A stretch of DNA of 21,868 nucleotides from a virus, in IMG/VR virus record IMGVR_UViG_3300044984_002597, positions 1-21,868 of that record, one strand, 5' to 3'. The notes under the pieces are model-generated. The model was not told the origin of the DNA and ran no database searches. It saw only the letters and a program-made list of their open reading frames with translations. Positions 13,226-19,092 of the stretch are shown here, piece after piece. A program made the translations under genes and the position numbers. Every line of letters starts with the position of its first letter. The stretch's first letter is position 1.

Positions 13226-14075
13226 TCAGTGTTTCCTCTCGCTTGGTGGTGGGTCGTTGTTGAATACCTTTCTGGTAGTCATCATGAGCAAATTTTTTCT
13301 GAAAGTCACCCTTCAACTGAAATAAACCTGCCCAGCCTGAGAGGATTGATTGCTCGATCACTTTGTTCGGATCGTTGCCATCAGCGGCAAGACGTTCCAG
13401 TTCGCGAAGGGCGAGTTTTTTAGCATGGTCGGTCATTGGCTTTTTCAGTTCGACGCGGAACTGAACGAACGCCGCCCAGGTTTCCTGAGTCAGACCTACA
13501 GGCGGGTTTTCAGGAAGCGGCTCGCTCTTGGCTTTCGTTGTGCGCGCTGTTGTCGGCTTGGGGGGTAGGGGGGTTGTAGTCTCTGCTGTAGTCTCTGCTG
13601 TACTCTTACCTATATTAGATGGGCTGGTTTGTGCCAGCCTGTTGGGCTGTTTCGTGCCAGCCAGTTGGGCGCTTTCGTGCCAACTTGTCGGTACAGCGTC
13701 AGCCGCCTTGTTGGGCGCTTTCGTGCCATCTGTCTGGCAGTCAGGGATGCGGGCTGATTTCAGGTCATTTATGGCGGCTTCTATCGCGTCCAGGTTGACC
13801 CTGAAAAACAGCTTGGCCGGGATGCCTTTTCGGCTCTCTTCGATGAAGCCAGCGTCGCGCAATTTCTCCCTCGCGGTCTCTTGTTCACGGCGAGACAAAC
13901 AGGTTTCTTCCTCCCATTCGTCGCGCACTTTGAAGAACCAGCCGCCCGCTTCGGTGGTGCGGGTTGACCAGTAGATGGCTTGGCCCAGGAACAGGCCAGC
14001 GTTGATGGAGCCGCATATCCGCACCAGGACGGGGTGGAATGCGATGGGTTTGGTGAGCGCTTCGATGATTCTCAT
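13113..14075 (-). CDS. Replication initiator-like winged-helix protein (O-like)
   Basis: A 320-residue protein. Residues 1-95 (AFHPVLVRICGSINAGLFLGQAIYWS...TCLSRREQETAREKLRDAGFIEESRKGIPAKLFFRVN) form a winged helix seen at the N-terminus of many phage replication initiators/replisome organisers. A low-complexity linker (Thr/Pro/Lys-rich, about 145-190) leads to a C-terminal helical domain (ETWAAFVQFRVELKKPMTDHAKKLALREL). The linker DNA has tandem-like repeats around CCAACTGGC and TTGGGCGC, which could be origin iterons as inside lambda O, though they are imperfect. Start at 14075 overlaps the Cro-like stop as ATGA. Role: binds the phage origin and recruits the P-like protein; inferred. Confidence 0.75.
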   Translation of the reverse strand: MRIIEALTKPIAFHPVLVRICGSINAGLFLGQAIYWSTRTTEAGGWFFKVRDEWEEETCLSRREQETAREKLRDAGFIEESRKGIPAKLFFRVNLDAIEAAINDLKSARIPDCQTDGTKAPNKAADAVPTSWHESAQLAGTKQPNRLAQTSPSNIGKSTAETTAETTTPLPPKPTTARTTKAKSEPLPENPPVGLTQETWAAFVQFRVELKKPMTDHAKKLALRELERLAADGNDPNKVIEQSILSGWAGLFQLKGDFQKKFAHDDYQKGIQQRPTTKREETLNELYRGYHTTSDGQLVRNDSPRAAANFGGELFAERVG

Positions 14076-14302
14076 TGTGGCTTCCAGTTGATTGGGCGCT
14101 TGTTGCGCATGTTGTTGAAAACGATGTCGGCAGCTTTCAGTTCGCCGCCGCTGATCTCTTCCAGCTTGTTGGCGGTGGCTCGTCCACAGACCTTGGTGCC
14201 GTAGAGCAGATGGCGAAGATAGGCTTCTGACGACCCGGCCCGCTCTGCAATCTCGATCATCTTGCCGGCGCCGTGCTTGGCGATGTATTCGTGGCAGTTC
14301 AT
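14072..14302 (-). CDS. Cro-like HTH regulator
   Basis: A 76-residue HTH protein divergent from the repressor, first gene of the leftward lytic operon. The HTH is in GAGKMIEIAERAGSSEAYLRHLLYGTKVCGRATANKLEEISGG. Start at 14302 (MNCHEYIAKHGAG), with GGAAG 6 nt upstream; an earlier in-frame ATG at 14329 has no ribosome-binding site. By position it is the Cro (or CII-like) counterpart that would bind the operators between it and the repressor gene and favour lytic growth. Confidence 0.75.
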   Translation of the reverse strand: MNCHEYIAKHGAGKMIEIAERAGSSEAYLRHLLYGTKVCGRATANKLEEISGGELKAADIVFNNMRNKRPINWKPQ

Positions 14303-14339
14303 TTTTTCTTCCGTTTTGATGGTTTTCACCGCGACCTAT

Positions 14340-14368
14340 AAGGTAGCCAATTTGCACCAGAATATCAA
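14340..14368 (-). promoter_or_regulatory. Putative leftward early promoter
   Basis: On the minus strand TTGATA (14363-14368) and TACCTT (14340-14345) are separated by 17 bp, a good sigma-70 layout, placed to read the Cro-like gene and the whole lytic operon. The -35 lies inside the 19-bp palindrome at 14356-14374, as expected for repressor control. Confidence 0.5.
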
Positions 14369-14374
14369 TCTGGT
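14356..14374. promoter_or_regulatory. Putative repressor/Cro operator
   Basis: Perfect inverted repeat ACCAGA-N7-TCTGGT, 19 bp, in the gap between the divergent Cro-like and repressor genes and covering the -35 of the leftward promoter. A second perfect palindrome with identical geometry (6-7-6) lies at 21674-21692. Confidence 0.55.
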
Positions 14375-14491
14375 ACTAAAAGATTGATGCCGTCCCATGT
14401 TTGTTTCTTCGTTCGGCGTGCTACATTCCAAATTAGTATCAAACAAAACAGAAGTTAAACGGGTAGGAAAATTGTTTTACAAGGTGAATTT

Positions 14492-14854
14492 ATGGCTGAT
14501 GACATCAAAAAAATCAGGCTTGAAAACCTGAATTTTCTTTACGACCGAATGGTTGAGCAGTTCCCAAACGAGCCGGAACATGGCATGTTGCGCCGTTTCG
14601 GGCAGCGTGTAGGGGTTAGCCCAGCTTATTTGTCGCATCTCAGAAACGACCGGAAGAATGTCGGCCACGCCACTGCGCGGAAGATAGAAGCCGCGTTCAG
14701 GCTTGAAGAGGGCTGGATGGATAGCTCGCATGACGTTGTTGCGGATGTCGATGCGGCGACGAGAGAGGCGATGACGCTGTTTTCAGGCGCCAGCGCAGGT
14801 GTCAAAGAGGCTATGATTACGCTGCTGAAGGAATGGAGTAAGGGTAAGGTCTGA
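14492..14854 (+). CDS. CI-like repressor without peptidase domain
   Basis: A 120-residue protein transcribed away from the Cro-like gene. Residues ~10-75 carry an XRE-type HTH (GMLRRFGQRVGVSPAYLSHLRNDRKNVGHATARKIEAAF), preceded by a helical start (IRLENLNFLYDRMVEQF). The end (AGVKEAMITLLKEWSKGK) is helical and may dimerise. There is no S24/LexA-type peptidase part and no Ser-Lys dyad, so RecA-driven self-cleavage is not expected. Start follows AAGGTG. As the only rightward gene in this region it is the best candidate lysogeny repressor; binding to its own gap is inferred. Confidence 0.75.
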   Translation: MADDIKKIRLENLNFLYDRMVEQFPNEPEHGMLRRFGQRVGVSPAYLSHLRNDRKNVGHATARKIEAAFRLEEGWMDSSHDVVADVDAATREAMTLFSGASAGVKEAMITLLKEWSKGKV

Positions 14855-14923
14855 TCGGGGGGGCATGACAGGGGTCCGCTCATTTAATGCACGAATTAAT
14901 ATACGACTAAAAAGGTGCGGTAT
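14855..14923 (+). other. Gap after repressor; no gene seen
   Basis: About 70 bp, AT-rich in its second half (TTAATGCACGAATTAATATACG), leading to the AAGGTG site of the 33-aa ORF. A separate promoter for that ORF is possible but I cannot define one. Confidence 0.3.
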
Positions 14924-15025
14924 ATGCAGGAGTTTGCGACGTTATTGTCGGTTCTTACCGGAGAGGAGCGTTTGAAGGTTTTGGAGTTGTTGCGAGAGAT
15001 GGCGGCTGCTGAAAAGGCCGCGTAG
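14924..15025 (+). CDS. Possible 33-aa protein after the repressor
   Basis: ATG with AAAAAGGTG 7 nt upstream. The product is amphipathic and leucine-rich (MQEFATLLSVLTGEERLKVL ... ending EMAAAEKAA), likely a short helix or helical hairpin. It ends 8 bp before a strong terminator, so it is the last coding unit of the repressor transcript. Small size makes this tentative, but start signal, helical pattern and terminator position agree. Could be a small regulator acting on the repressor or Cro. Confidence 0.5.
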   Translation: MQEFATLLSVLTGEERLKVLELLREMAAAEKAA

Positions 15026-15033
15026 AAGAGTGG

Positions 15034-15066
15034 ACGCCCGGCATTGCACCGGGCGTTTTTTATTTC
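15034..15066 (+). terminator. Intrinsic terminator of the repressor transcript
   Basis: Perfect 8-bp stem ACGCCCGG / CCGGGCGT, 7-nt loop, then a T-rich run. It ends rightward transcription before the opposing leftward operon. On the minus strand an A-rich run precedes the hairpin and only a weak T content follows, so it is mainly one-way. Confidence 0.85.
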
Positions 15067-15074
15067 ACTCTTAT

Positions 15075-15281
15075 TTATCCTCTCGTCGTGAAGGTATAGC
15101 CGCAGGCACCAACGACATTGCCGTTGGCATCTGACAGCTTGGTGTGGATGACGTTGGTTTCGATCAGCCTTGCGGCCTCTCGAAGAATCCTGGCGACTTC
15201 CTCGCTGCGGTCCAGCGTGCTGCCGGTATGGCAGAAGGCATCGTTGTCGCACTGGATTTGAAGTTGAAATTTCACGCCCAT
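15075..15281 (-). CDS. Hypothetical phage protein, 68 aa
   Basis: Start at 15281 (MGVKFQLQIQCDNDAFC) behind AAGGGG. A beta-strand start, then ILREAARLIET helix and a beta end (GACGYTFTTRG). Last gene of the second leftward operon. The layout resembles small phage proteins of unknown function. An in-frame upstream extension only shadows the neighbour. Confidence 0.65.
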   Translation of the reverse strand: MGVKFQLQIQCDNDAFCHTGSTLDRSEEVARILREAARLIETNVIHTKLSDANGNVVGACGYTFTTRG

Positions 15282-15291
15282 GTCGATCCCC

Positions 15292-15513
15292 TTAAAGACT
15301 GCTGACCGCAACCATGTTGCGGTAATTGAGCATGCGCTGGCCGTTAAGCAGGCGCTGGTAGGTCTCCTGCTGAAACTTGTCGGCCAGCAATTGGCGAAGC
15401 TCGACGCCATCCCAGGCTGCCGGGATTTTGTCGTGAACGATCAGCAGCATCATTGCCGTGGCAATGCGGTTGCAGTGTTCCGTGACAAAATGGACCTGTT
15501 CTTCCTTGGTCAT
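15292..15513 (-). CDS. Hypothetical phage protein, 73 aa
   Basis: MTKEEQVHFVTEHCNRIATAM start, helical throughout, no motif recognised. ATGA overlap with the NinX-like gene upstream, so it is translated in the same unit and does not carry the start element of the other genes. Confidence 0.65.
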   Translation of the reverse strand: MTKEEQVHFVTEHCNRIATAMMLLIVHDKIPAAWDGVELRQLLADKFQQETYQRLLNGQRMLNYRNMVAVSSL

Positions 15514-15875
15514 TTCAGTTCCTCCGGGACTTCAACTTCATCCCCGAGGCGGGATGCCACGAAGCAGCGCATGGCTGCGATGAGAGGTGTGGGGCCGGTC
15601 ATGCGCACGTTCTTGCTGTTGACAGTGTCATGCGTCCCGTAGTGCGCCATATAGGGGCTTGTAGTCCAAGGGCCACAAGTGATTCTCTCACGTTCAATGA
15701 TCGGCCCGCCTTGTGACCAAGTTTGGTGATAGCGGTGGACGTACTCGCCGCTGCTTGTTGTCTTGTGCCAACGCTGTTCACGCCAGTCTGCTACGCCAAA
15801 ACGCAGCGCATCAGGCTCTTCGATGGTCGTCACCGCCCAATCCAGGCGAACGCCATCCAGTTCAGATGTTTTCAT
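15510..15875 (-). CDS. NinX-like (DUF2591-type) phage protein
   Basis: A 121-residue protein with the conserved ends of the phage NinX/DUF2591 type: MKTSELDGVRLDWAV at the start, WSQGGPIIERERI in the middle, and GPTPLIAAMRCFVASRLGDEVEVPEEL at the end. These proteins are common in lambdoid phage accessory regions and have no proven function. It starts behind a unit made of two hairpins and the GCGAGAGGAAAA element, so it heads the last cluster of the operon. Confidence 0.8.
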   Translation of the reverse strand: MKTSELDGVRLDWAVTTIEEPDALRFGVADWREQRWHKTTSSGEYVHRYHQTWSQGGPIIERERITCGPWTTSPYMAHYGTHDTVNSKNVRMTGPTPLIAAMRCFVASRLGDEVEVPEELK

Positions 15876-15876
15876 G

Positions 15877-15943
15877 GTTTTTCCTCTCGCGTATTCGGTT
15901 GCGGAATTGCAATCCGGTGGAGCGTACCCTTGCGGATGCGCTC
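15877..15943 (-). promoter_or_regulatory. Start-associated unit upstream of NinX-like gene
   Basis: Read on the minus strand: hairpin 1 (GAGCG/CGCTC, 15920-15943), hairpin 2 (CGGA/TCCG, 15902-15916), then CGCGAGAGGAAAAA (15878-15891) and ATG 7 nt after GAGAGG. The element is longer and better conserved than a Shine-Dalgarno site needs to be. Confidence 0.7.
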
Positions 15944-15950
15944 GGCCTGA

Positions 15951-16094
15951 TCACCTTTTTCTTGGGACGATGTAGTCGATGCCATCTTGCCGGCGAACGG
16001 TAAAAAGCCCAGGTTCATTGCTACCAATCGGTCCCCATTGTTGACTTACAAAAAAGTCGTATTCACGCAGGAGCCAATGAATGATTTTTCGCAT
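15951..16094 (-). CDS. Hypothetical small phage protein, 47 aa
   Basis: MRKIIHWLLREYDFFVSQQW start, RRQDGIDYIVPRKR end. AAGGA lies 7 nt before the ATG, and the gene fills the gap between the 91-aa gene and the next start unit. Amphipathic helix then beta strands. Function unknown. Confidence 0.55.
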   Translation of the reverse strand: MRKIIHWLLREYDFFVSQQWGPIGSNEPGLFTVRRQDGIDYIVPRKR

Positions 16095-16103
16095 GATTTT
16101 TCC

Positions 16104-16379
16104 TTAAATTGAGTCGATTGCTTTCCGCGCTCTCGCGTGGATCGGATCGTTGTGATGCGCGATGTGCAGCTTGAGAAGCTGCACAAGGCAATCAAGAAGC
16201 TCTGGCGCGGCACGCAGAAGCGCCTCGCGCCCGATGGACACACCTTCGTTGTACTCGGCCTCATAAATATCGACCGGGCCAGGGATGGAGTGTTCGGCGC
16301 CTCCAATTGCATCCAGGAATCCGTCACGCCGGAACGATGAATTGCCAAGCGCTGGGTTGAACTGCATCAGGCTTCTCAT
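16104..16379 (-). CDS. Hypothetical phage protein, 91 aa
   Basis: Start at 16379 (MRSLMQFNPALGNSSFRRDG), with GGGAGG 6 nt upstream and an ATGA overlap with the membrane protein gene. The C-terminal half is helical (EALLRAAPELLDCLVQLLKLHIAHHND), an A-x-A-P-E-L-L pattern common in small phage proteins of unknown role. Confidence 0.65.
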   Translation of the reverse strand: MRSLMQFNPALGNSSFRRDGFLDAIGGAEHSIPGPVDIYEAEYNEGVSIGREALLRAAPELLDCLVQLLKLHIAHHNDPIHARARKAIDSI

Positions 16380-16540
16380 TTCACGCCTCCCTTCATGGGG
16401 AATAGGCGGTAAACAAGACCGCAAGCCGGCCAGCAGAAAAACCCGATAAGGAATGCCGCATCGGGGTGCTTGGCCGACTCAGCCAGCAGGGCGGCAAACA
16501 GGAAAAGGACGCCGATGGATAGGTATTTGGCGAATTTCAT
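16376..16540 (-). CDS. Small membrane protein, 54 aa
   Basis: Two hydrophobic segments, YLSIGVLFLFAALLAES (~6-22) and AAFLIGFFCWPACGLVYRLF (~28-47), with a basic end, suggest a two-helix inner-membrane protein. Start at 16540 follows GGAGG and overlaps the upstream stop as ATGA. Holin is possible by shape, but position in an early-type operon argues for another role, such as exclusion. Not recognised. Confidence 0.65.
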   Translation of the reverse strand: MKFAKYLSIGVLFLFAALLAESAKHPDAAFLIGFFCWPACGLVYRLFPMKGGVK

Positions 16541-16761
16541 GGTTGCCTCCGGTTCAGGTTCTTTGCATCGAGCGCGTATTGCGCCGCCGTTTCGGCTTTC
16601 CGCTTGCGTGAGTAAGCCAAGGGAAATGATTTCGTTGCGTCGATGAACAGGTAGGCGTCTTCCTTCTTCGCGAAGGTAGCGACTTTGCTGTCTGTTGCTT
16701 CGTCGTAAACAGCACACTCGTCGTTCACGTCGATAACCAGACTCAGGTTTCGTTGTTGCAT
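16537..16761 (-). CDS. Hypothetical phage protein, 74 aa
   Basis: Start at 16761 (MQQRNLSLVIDVNDECAVYD), placed by the GCGAGAGGAAAA element 10 nt upstream; a longer frame would translate through that element. Beta-rich start, basic C-terminal half (RKRKAETAAQYALDAKNLNRR). First of a coupled trio with the membrane protein and the 91-aa gene. Confidence 0.65.
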   Translation of the reverse strand: MQQRNLSLVIDVNDECAVYDEATDSKVATFAKKEDAYLFIDATKSFPLAYSRKRKAETAAQYALDAKNLNRRQP

Positions 16762-16763
16762 GG

Positions 16764-16817
16764 TTTGTTTTCCTCTCGCGTTTGGTTGGTTGGTTGCCGG
16801 TGTTGTAGCCACCGGCA
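16764..16817 (-). promoter_or_regulatory. Start-associated unit upstream of 74-aa gene
   Basis: Hairpin TGCCGGTG/CACCGGCA (perfect 8 bp, 16795-16817), then a CCAACCAACC spacer and CGCGAGAGGAAAA (16768-16780) before the ATG. Only one hairpin is directly adjacent; a second lies further up at 16936-16960. Confidence 0.65.
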
Positions 16818-16966
16818 GGCATTGCGAGGCAGTGTGATTTGGCTCATCGAGTTACTTTCATACTCCTTCCGCCCCCGTCTTTCCGTGGTCCGTCAGGCTT
16901 GCGCCGCTCAGTCGCCTCATCGAAGCAACTCAGCGGCGCACCCGGTCTCGCCGGGCGCGCGCTCAC
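16818..16966 (-). other. Intergenic region with strong hairpin; no gene seen
   Basis: About 150 bp. A strong hairpin sits at 16936-16960 (GCGC-a-CCCGG / CCGGG-c-GCGC, 5-nt loop) just after the stop of the DUF3846-like gene, and an 8-bp GCGCCGCT/AGCGGCGC pairing spans 16901-16940. No T-run follows. No convincing ORF. Confidence 0.55.
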
Positions 16967-17446
16967 TTAATCAAAGCAGTTGGGTCCGAATGCCATAAAG
17001 CCGAACTCGGTACGCTCAACCTGGAGCCCTTTCGCTTCAGCCGCCTTGGCTGCCGCTTCCGACTGACCGCGAATCTGCTGCATGGCGTCAAACGGCGACG
17101 CCACCCAAGAGAAAATATTGCGATCAAAAAGGTAGCGAACATGGTCGAGCGAAATTGACGGCTCGATGGTATCGCCTTCTTTGTCGGTGCCGACCAGGAT
17201 GCCGATACCAGCAAGCGGCTGCATGCCAATGCGGTAAAACATCTGGTCGCTCTTGAACAACCCCTCGTCATCGATGTAGATCACGTCAGTAACGTCGCCG
17301 CCAATGCGGAAAACGTCGAACATATTCACTTCGATGCCAGCTTCAGGGTGGCTCAGTGCGCCATAGATGGCGCTAAGATCGCCGCCGCCTGGAAGATCAA
17401 TTTCAGTGATGGATTGATCAAACGGATTGATTTTGATTGCTTTCAT
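16967..17446 (-). CDS. DUF3846-like phage protein, 159 aa
   Basis: Start at 17446 (MKAIKINPFDQSITEIDLPGG), set by the shared start element. The pattern resembles DUF3846-type proteins: MKxIKI start, a Y-x-x-L/I-G-A-type helix, then IYIDDEGLFKSDQMFYRIGMQPLAGIGILVGTD, i.e. an acidic turn, a P-L-A-G core and a V-G-T-D end. These are found in phages and plasmids, function unknown. The C-terminus adds a helical tail (QQIRGQSEAAAKAAEAKGLQVER). Confidence 0.65.
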   Translation of the reverse strand: MKAIKINPFDQSITEIDLPGGGDLSAIYGALSHPEAGIEVNMFDVFRIGGDVTDVIYIDDEGLFKSDQMFYRIGMQPLAGIGILVGTDKEGDTIEPSISLDHVRYLFDRNIFSWVASPFDAMQQIRGQSEAAAKAAEAKGLQVERTEFGFMAFGPNCFD

Positions 17447-17447
17447 G

Positions 17448-17519
17448 GTGTTTTCCTCTCGCGGTTGTGGCAGGATTGCCATCGCCGCGCCCTGTTGCCA
17501 AGGCGCGGGAATTGCGATG
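17448..17519 (-). promoter_or_regulatory. Start-associated unit upstream of DUF3846-like gene
   Basis: Hairpin 1 (CATCG..CCGCGCC / GGCGCGG..CGATG, 17480-17519), hairpin 2 (TGGCA/TGCCA with a 4-nt loop, 17468-17481), then CCGCGAGAGGAAAA (17451-17464) and ATG. Confidence 0.7.
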
Positions 17520-17598
17520 CTGCTGTGTGGATTTCATTCGGCGGCCCGTCCACGCTGCCGGCCTCACCTTGAACCGCGCGGTGGGCTGTTTGCTGCAA

Positions 17599-17829
17599 TT
17601 ACTGCTCTGTTTCTGCTTCCATTTCCTCGCCGTCGCGCTCTACGTCCATTTCAATTCCAAGGGACGCGGCAAGCGAAACGAAAAGGTTCTCGGCATCTTC
17701 GATGGTGATGGCCAGCGCCCGCTTGGTGTCGCCGGTTTCCCAGGACAACTTGATAGGACGCTCGCGCAGCCATTCAGATTTTTCACAGTCACGGTCTTCC
17801 AATGTGGCTAAAATGCGGATGTTCTGCAT
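17599..17829 (-). CDS. Hypothetical acidic phage protein, 76 aa
   Basis: MQNIRILATLEDRDCEKSEW start; ITIEDAENLFVSLAASLGIE in the centre; the last 20 residues are almost all Glu/Asp/Met/Thr. Beta strand then helix. Own start element at 17836-17846. Function unknown. Confidence 0.65.
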   Translation of the reverse strand: MQNIRILATLEDRDCEKSEWLRERPIKLSWETGDTKRALAITIEDAENLFVSLAASLGIEMDVERDGEEMEAETEQ

Positions 17830-17831
17830 GG

Positions 17832-17906
17832 TTTGTTTCCTCTCGCAAAGTGATGAACTAGCCCGGTTGGGCGGCAGAGCAGGGCGGAGGCATCATGCTT
17901 CCGCCC
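17832..17906 (-). promoter_or_regulatory. Start-associated unit upstream of 76-aa gene
   Basis: Hairpin 1 (GGGCGGA-GC / GC-TCCGCCC, 17882-17906), hairpin 2 (GCCC/GGGC with 4-nt loop, 17861-17872), then TTGCGAGAGGAAA (17836-17848) and ATG 9 nt after GAGAGG. One C is missing from the CGCG of the other copies. Confidence 0.65.
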
Positions 17907-17913
17907 ATCTTTT

Positions 17914-18318
17914 TCAAGAACAACGTGTCAAAAACCGAATCTGAATTTCCTTGATCGCCATTGAGGCGAGCAAGTCGTTCTGAAACTGGCTTGTTGGCAG
18001 AGATACCTTCGTTGTCATCGACGTGAATGCAAGCGTCGCCAGCTCGTAGTCTATGAAGGCTTCGAGCTGTTCATCGGTAGCGTTGGCCCGCTTCATCCTG
18101 GCCGTTGACTTGACCGATGAAATCTTGCGGGCGCATGCGCTAACAATCGCCAGTTCCAGTTCCTTCGTGGCCATCTCGATTGAGGTGGTCGTCAAGGCGC
18201 TGTATTCAGGCAATTCCACAACCGGAGCTTTGATAACAGGGACCGACTCGGGCGGCAGGCCCGCGACGTGCGGGATTGCGCTTGCGGGACGGACCCGTTC
18301 CATTTTTGCTCGTTCCAT
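17914..18318 (-). CDS. Hypothetical phage protein, 134 aa
   Basis: MERAKMERVRPASAIPHVAG, then a proline/valine-rich stretch (PPESVPVIKAPVVELPEY) and a long helical part (SIEMATKELELAIVSACARKISSVKSTARMKRANATDEQLEAFIDYELA). No motif recognised. Preceded by its own two-hairpin start unit. Confidence 0.65.
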   Translation of the reverse strand: MERAKMERVRPASAIPHVAGLPPESVPVIKAPVVELPEYSALTTTSIEMATKELELAIVSACARKISSVKSTARMKRANATDEQLEAFIDYELATLAFTSMTTKVSLPTSQFQNDLLASMAIKEIQIRFLTRCS

Positions 18319-18320
18319 TT

Positions 18321-18383
18321 GCTTTTCCTCTCGCGAAATTGGGCAGGAATGCCCCGCAAACAGCCTCTCTCGAAGCCGTTTGC
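18321..18383 (-). promoter_or_regulatory. Start-associated unit upstream of 134-aa gene
   Basis: Hairpin 1 (GCAAAC-GC / GC-GTTTGC, 18356-18383), hairpin 2 (GGGC/GCCC, 18341-18354), then TTCGCGAGAGGAAAA (18323-18337) and ATG 8 nt after GAGAGG. Confidence 0.7.
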
Positions 18384-18391
18384 AGTGTTTC

Positions 18392-18715
18392 CTAACTGTT
18401 AAAATCGAATTGCACTTCTTCGCTGTTCCATGTGCCGCGCATGAAGAAGCTGGCTTTGACCATGCTGTTTGTTATCGGCGGGCACCCGCCTTCGTCATCC
18501 CATGAATAGGTGCAGTCGATAACTGGAGTGCCTAACTCCGGGTCAACATAGACGATCACCCGGCTGTTGTGGTTGGTGTGCCCTTCGATACCCCATGAAG
18601 TGGCGTAGCCCAGCGCAGCAAAATATTCGTGACGCCGCGCGGGATTGCTCGACGCCCACTTGATGGCGTCAGATTCGACGGTCATTTCTGTGGCCCGGTA
18701 GCTTGTGTCTGACAT
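18392..18715 (-). CDS. Hypothetical phage protein, 107 aa
   Basis: Start at 18715 (MSDTSYRATEMTVESDAIKW). Mixed alpha/beta, with strands RVIVYVDPELGTPVIDCTYSWDDEG and an aromatic end (FFMRGTWNSEEVQFDF). No motif recognised. Upstream in-frame codons run through the start element and are excluded. Confidence 0.65.
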   Translation of the reverse strand: MSDTSYRATEMTVESDAIKWASSNPARRHEYFAALGYATSWGIEGHTNHNSRVIVYVDPELGTPVIDCTYSWDDEGGCPPITNSMVKASFFMRGTWNSEEVQFDFNS

Positions 18716-18717
18716 GA

Positions 18718-18777
18718 TGTTTTCCTCTCGCGAAAGATGGGGCAAAAGCGCCCCCCACTGCCCAGCAAGCCGGGCAG
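18718..18777 (-). promoter_or_regulatory. Start-associated unit upstream of 107-aa gene
   Basis: Hairpin 1 (CTGCCC/GGGCAG, 18758-18777), hairpin 2 (GGGGC/GCCCC with GCTTTT loop on the minus strand, 18739-18754), then TTTCGCGAGAGGAAAA (18720-18735) and ATG. Confidence 0.7.
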
Positions 18778-18789
18778 AAGGTGGAGTTT

Positions 18790-19014
18790 TCAGTCGTTCA
18801 GAACTGTGATGGTGGAGCCGTCGCCGCGATCAATGTCACGGTAGATGTAGGCGTCTGCGCCACGTTCAGCCAGCACAAAGCGGCATCCGTTCTTGATAAT
18901 TTCCTTCGGCCAAATGCCGGGTGGGAAGTGAAGATCGGACGCATCGATCACTGCCTGCTCGCCGTGGCAGTAAACATCTGTCATGACGTAGGGTGACACT
19001 TGTGTCAGTTCCAT
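18790..19014 (-). CDS. Hypothetical phage protein, 74 aa
   Basis: Start at 19014 (MELTQVSPYVMTDVYCHGEQ), fixed by the start element. Beta-rich with VIDASDLHFPPGIWPKEI and an end IYRDIDRGDGSTITVLND. No motif recognised. Confidence 0.65.
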   Translation of the reverse strand: MELTQVSPYVMTDVYCHGEQAVIDASDLHFPPGIWPKEIIKNGCRFVLAERGADAYIYRDIDRGDGSTITVLND

Positions 19015-19016
19015 TT

Positions 19017-19086
19017 TGTTTTCCTCTCGCGTTGATGTGCAAAACAGCACATTGCGAAGCCCACGTTCCTGCATGGGCGACGCAAT
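19017..19086 (-). promoter_or_regulatory. Start-associated unit upstream of 74-aa gene (MELTQ)
   Basis: Hairpin 1 (ATTGCG..GCCCA / TGGGC..CGCAAT, 19051-19086), hairpin 2 (perfect ATGTGC-TGTTTT-GCACAT on the minus strand, 19035-19052), then ACGCGAGAGGAAAA (19019-19032) and ATG. The clearest example of the two-hairpin plan. Confidence 0.75.
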
Positions 19087-19092
19087 GGGTTG

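Noticed and set aside
13560-13740. Iteron origin inside the O-like gene
   Set aside because: There are loosely repeated CCAACTGGC/TTGGGCGC-type strings in the linker, but spacing and sequence are too irregular to call an origin from inspection alone.
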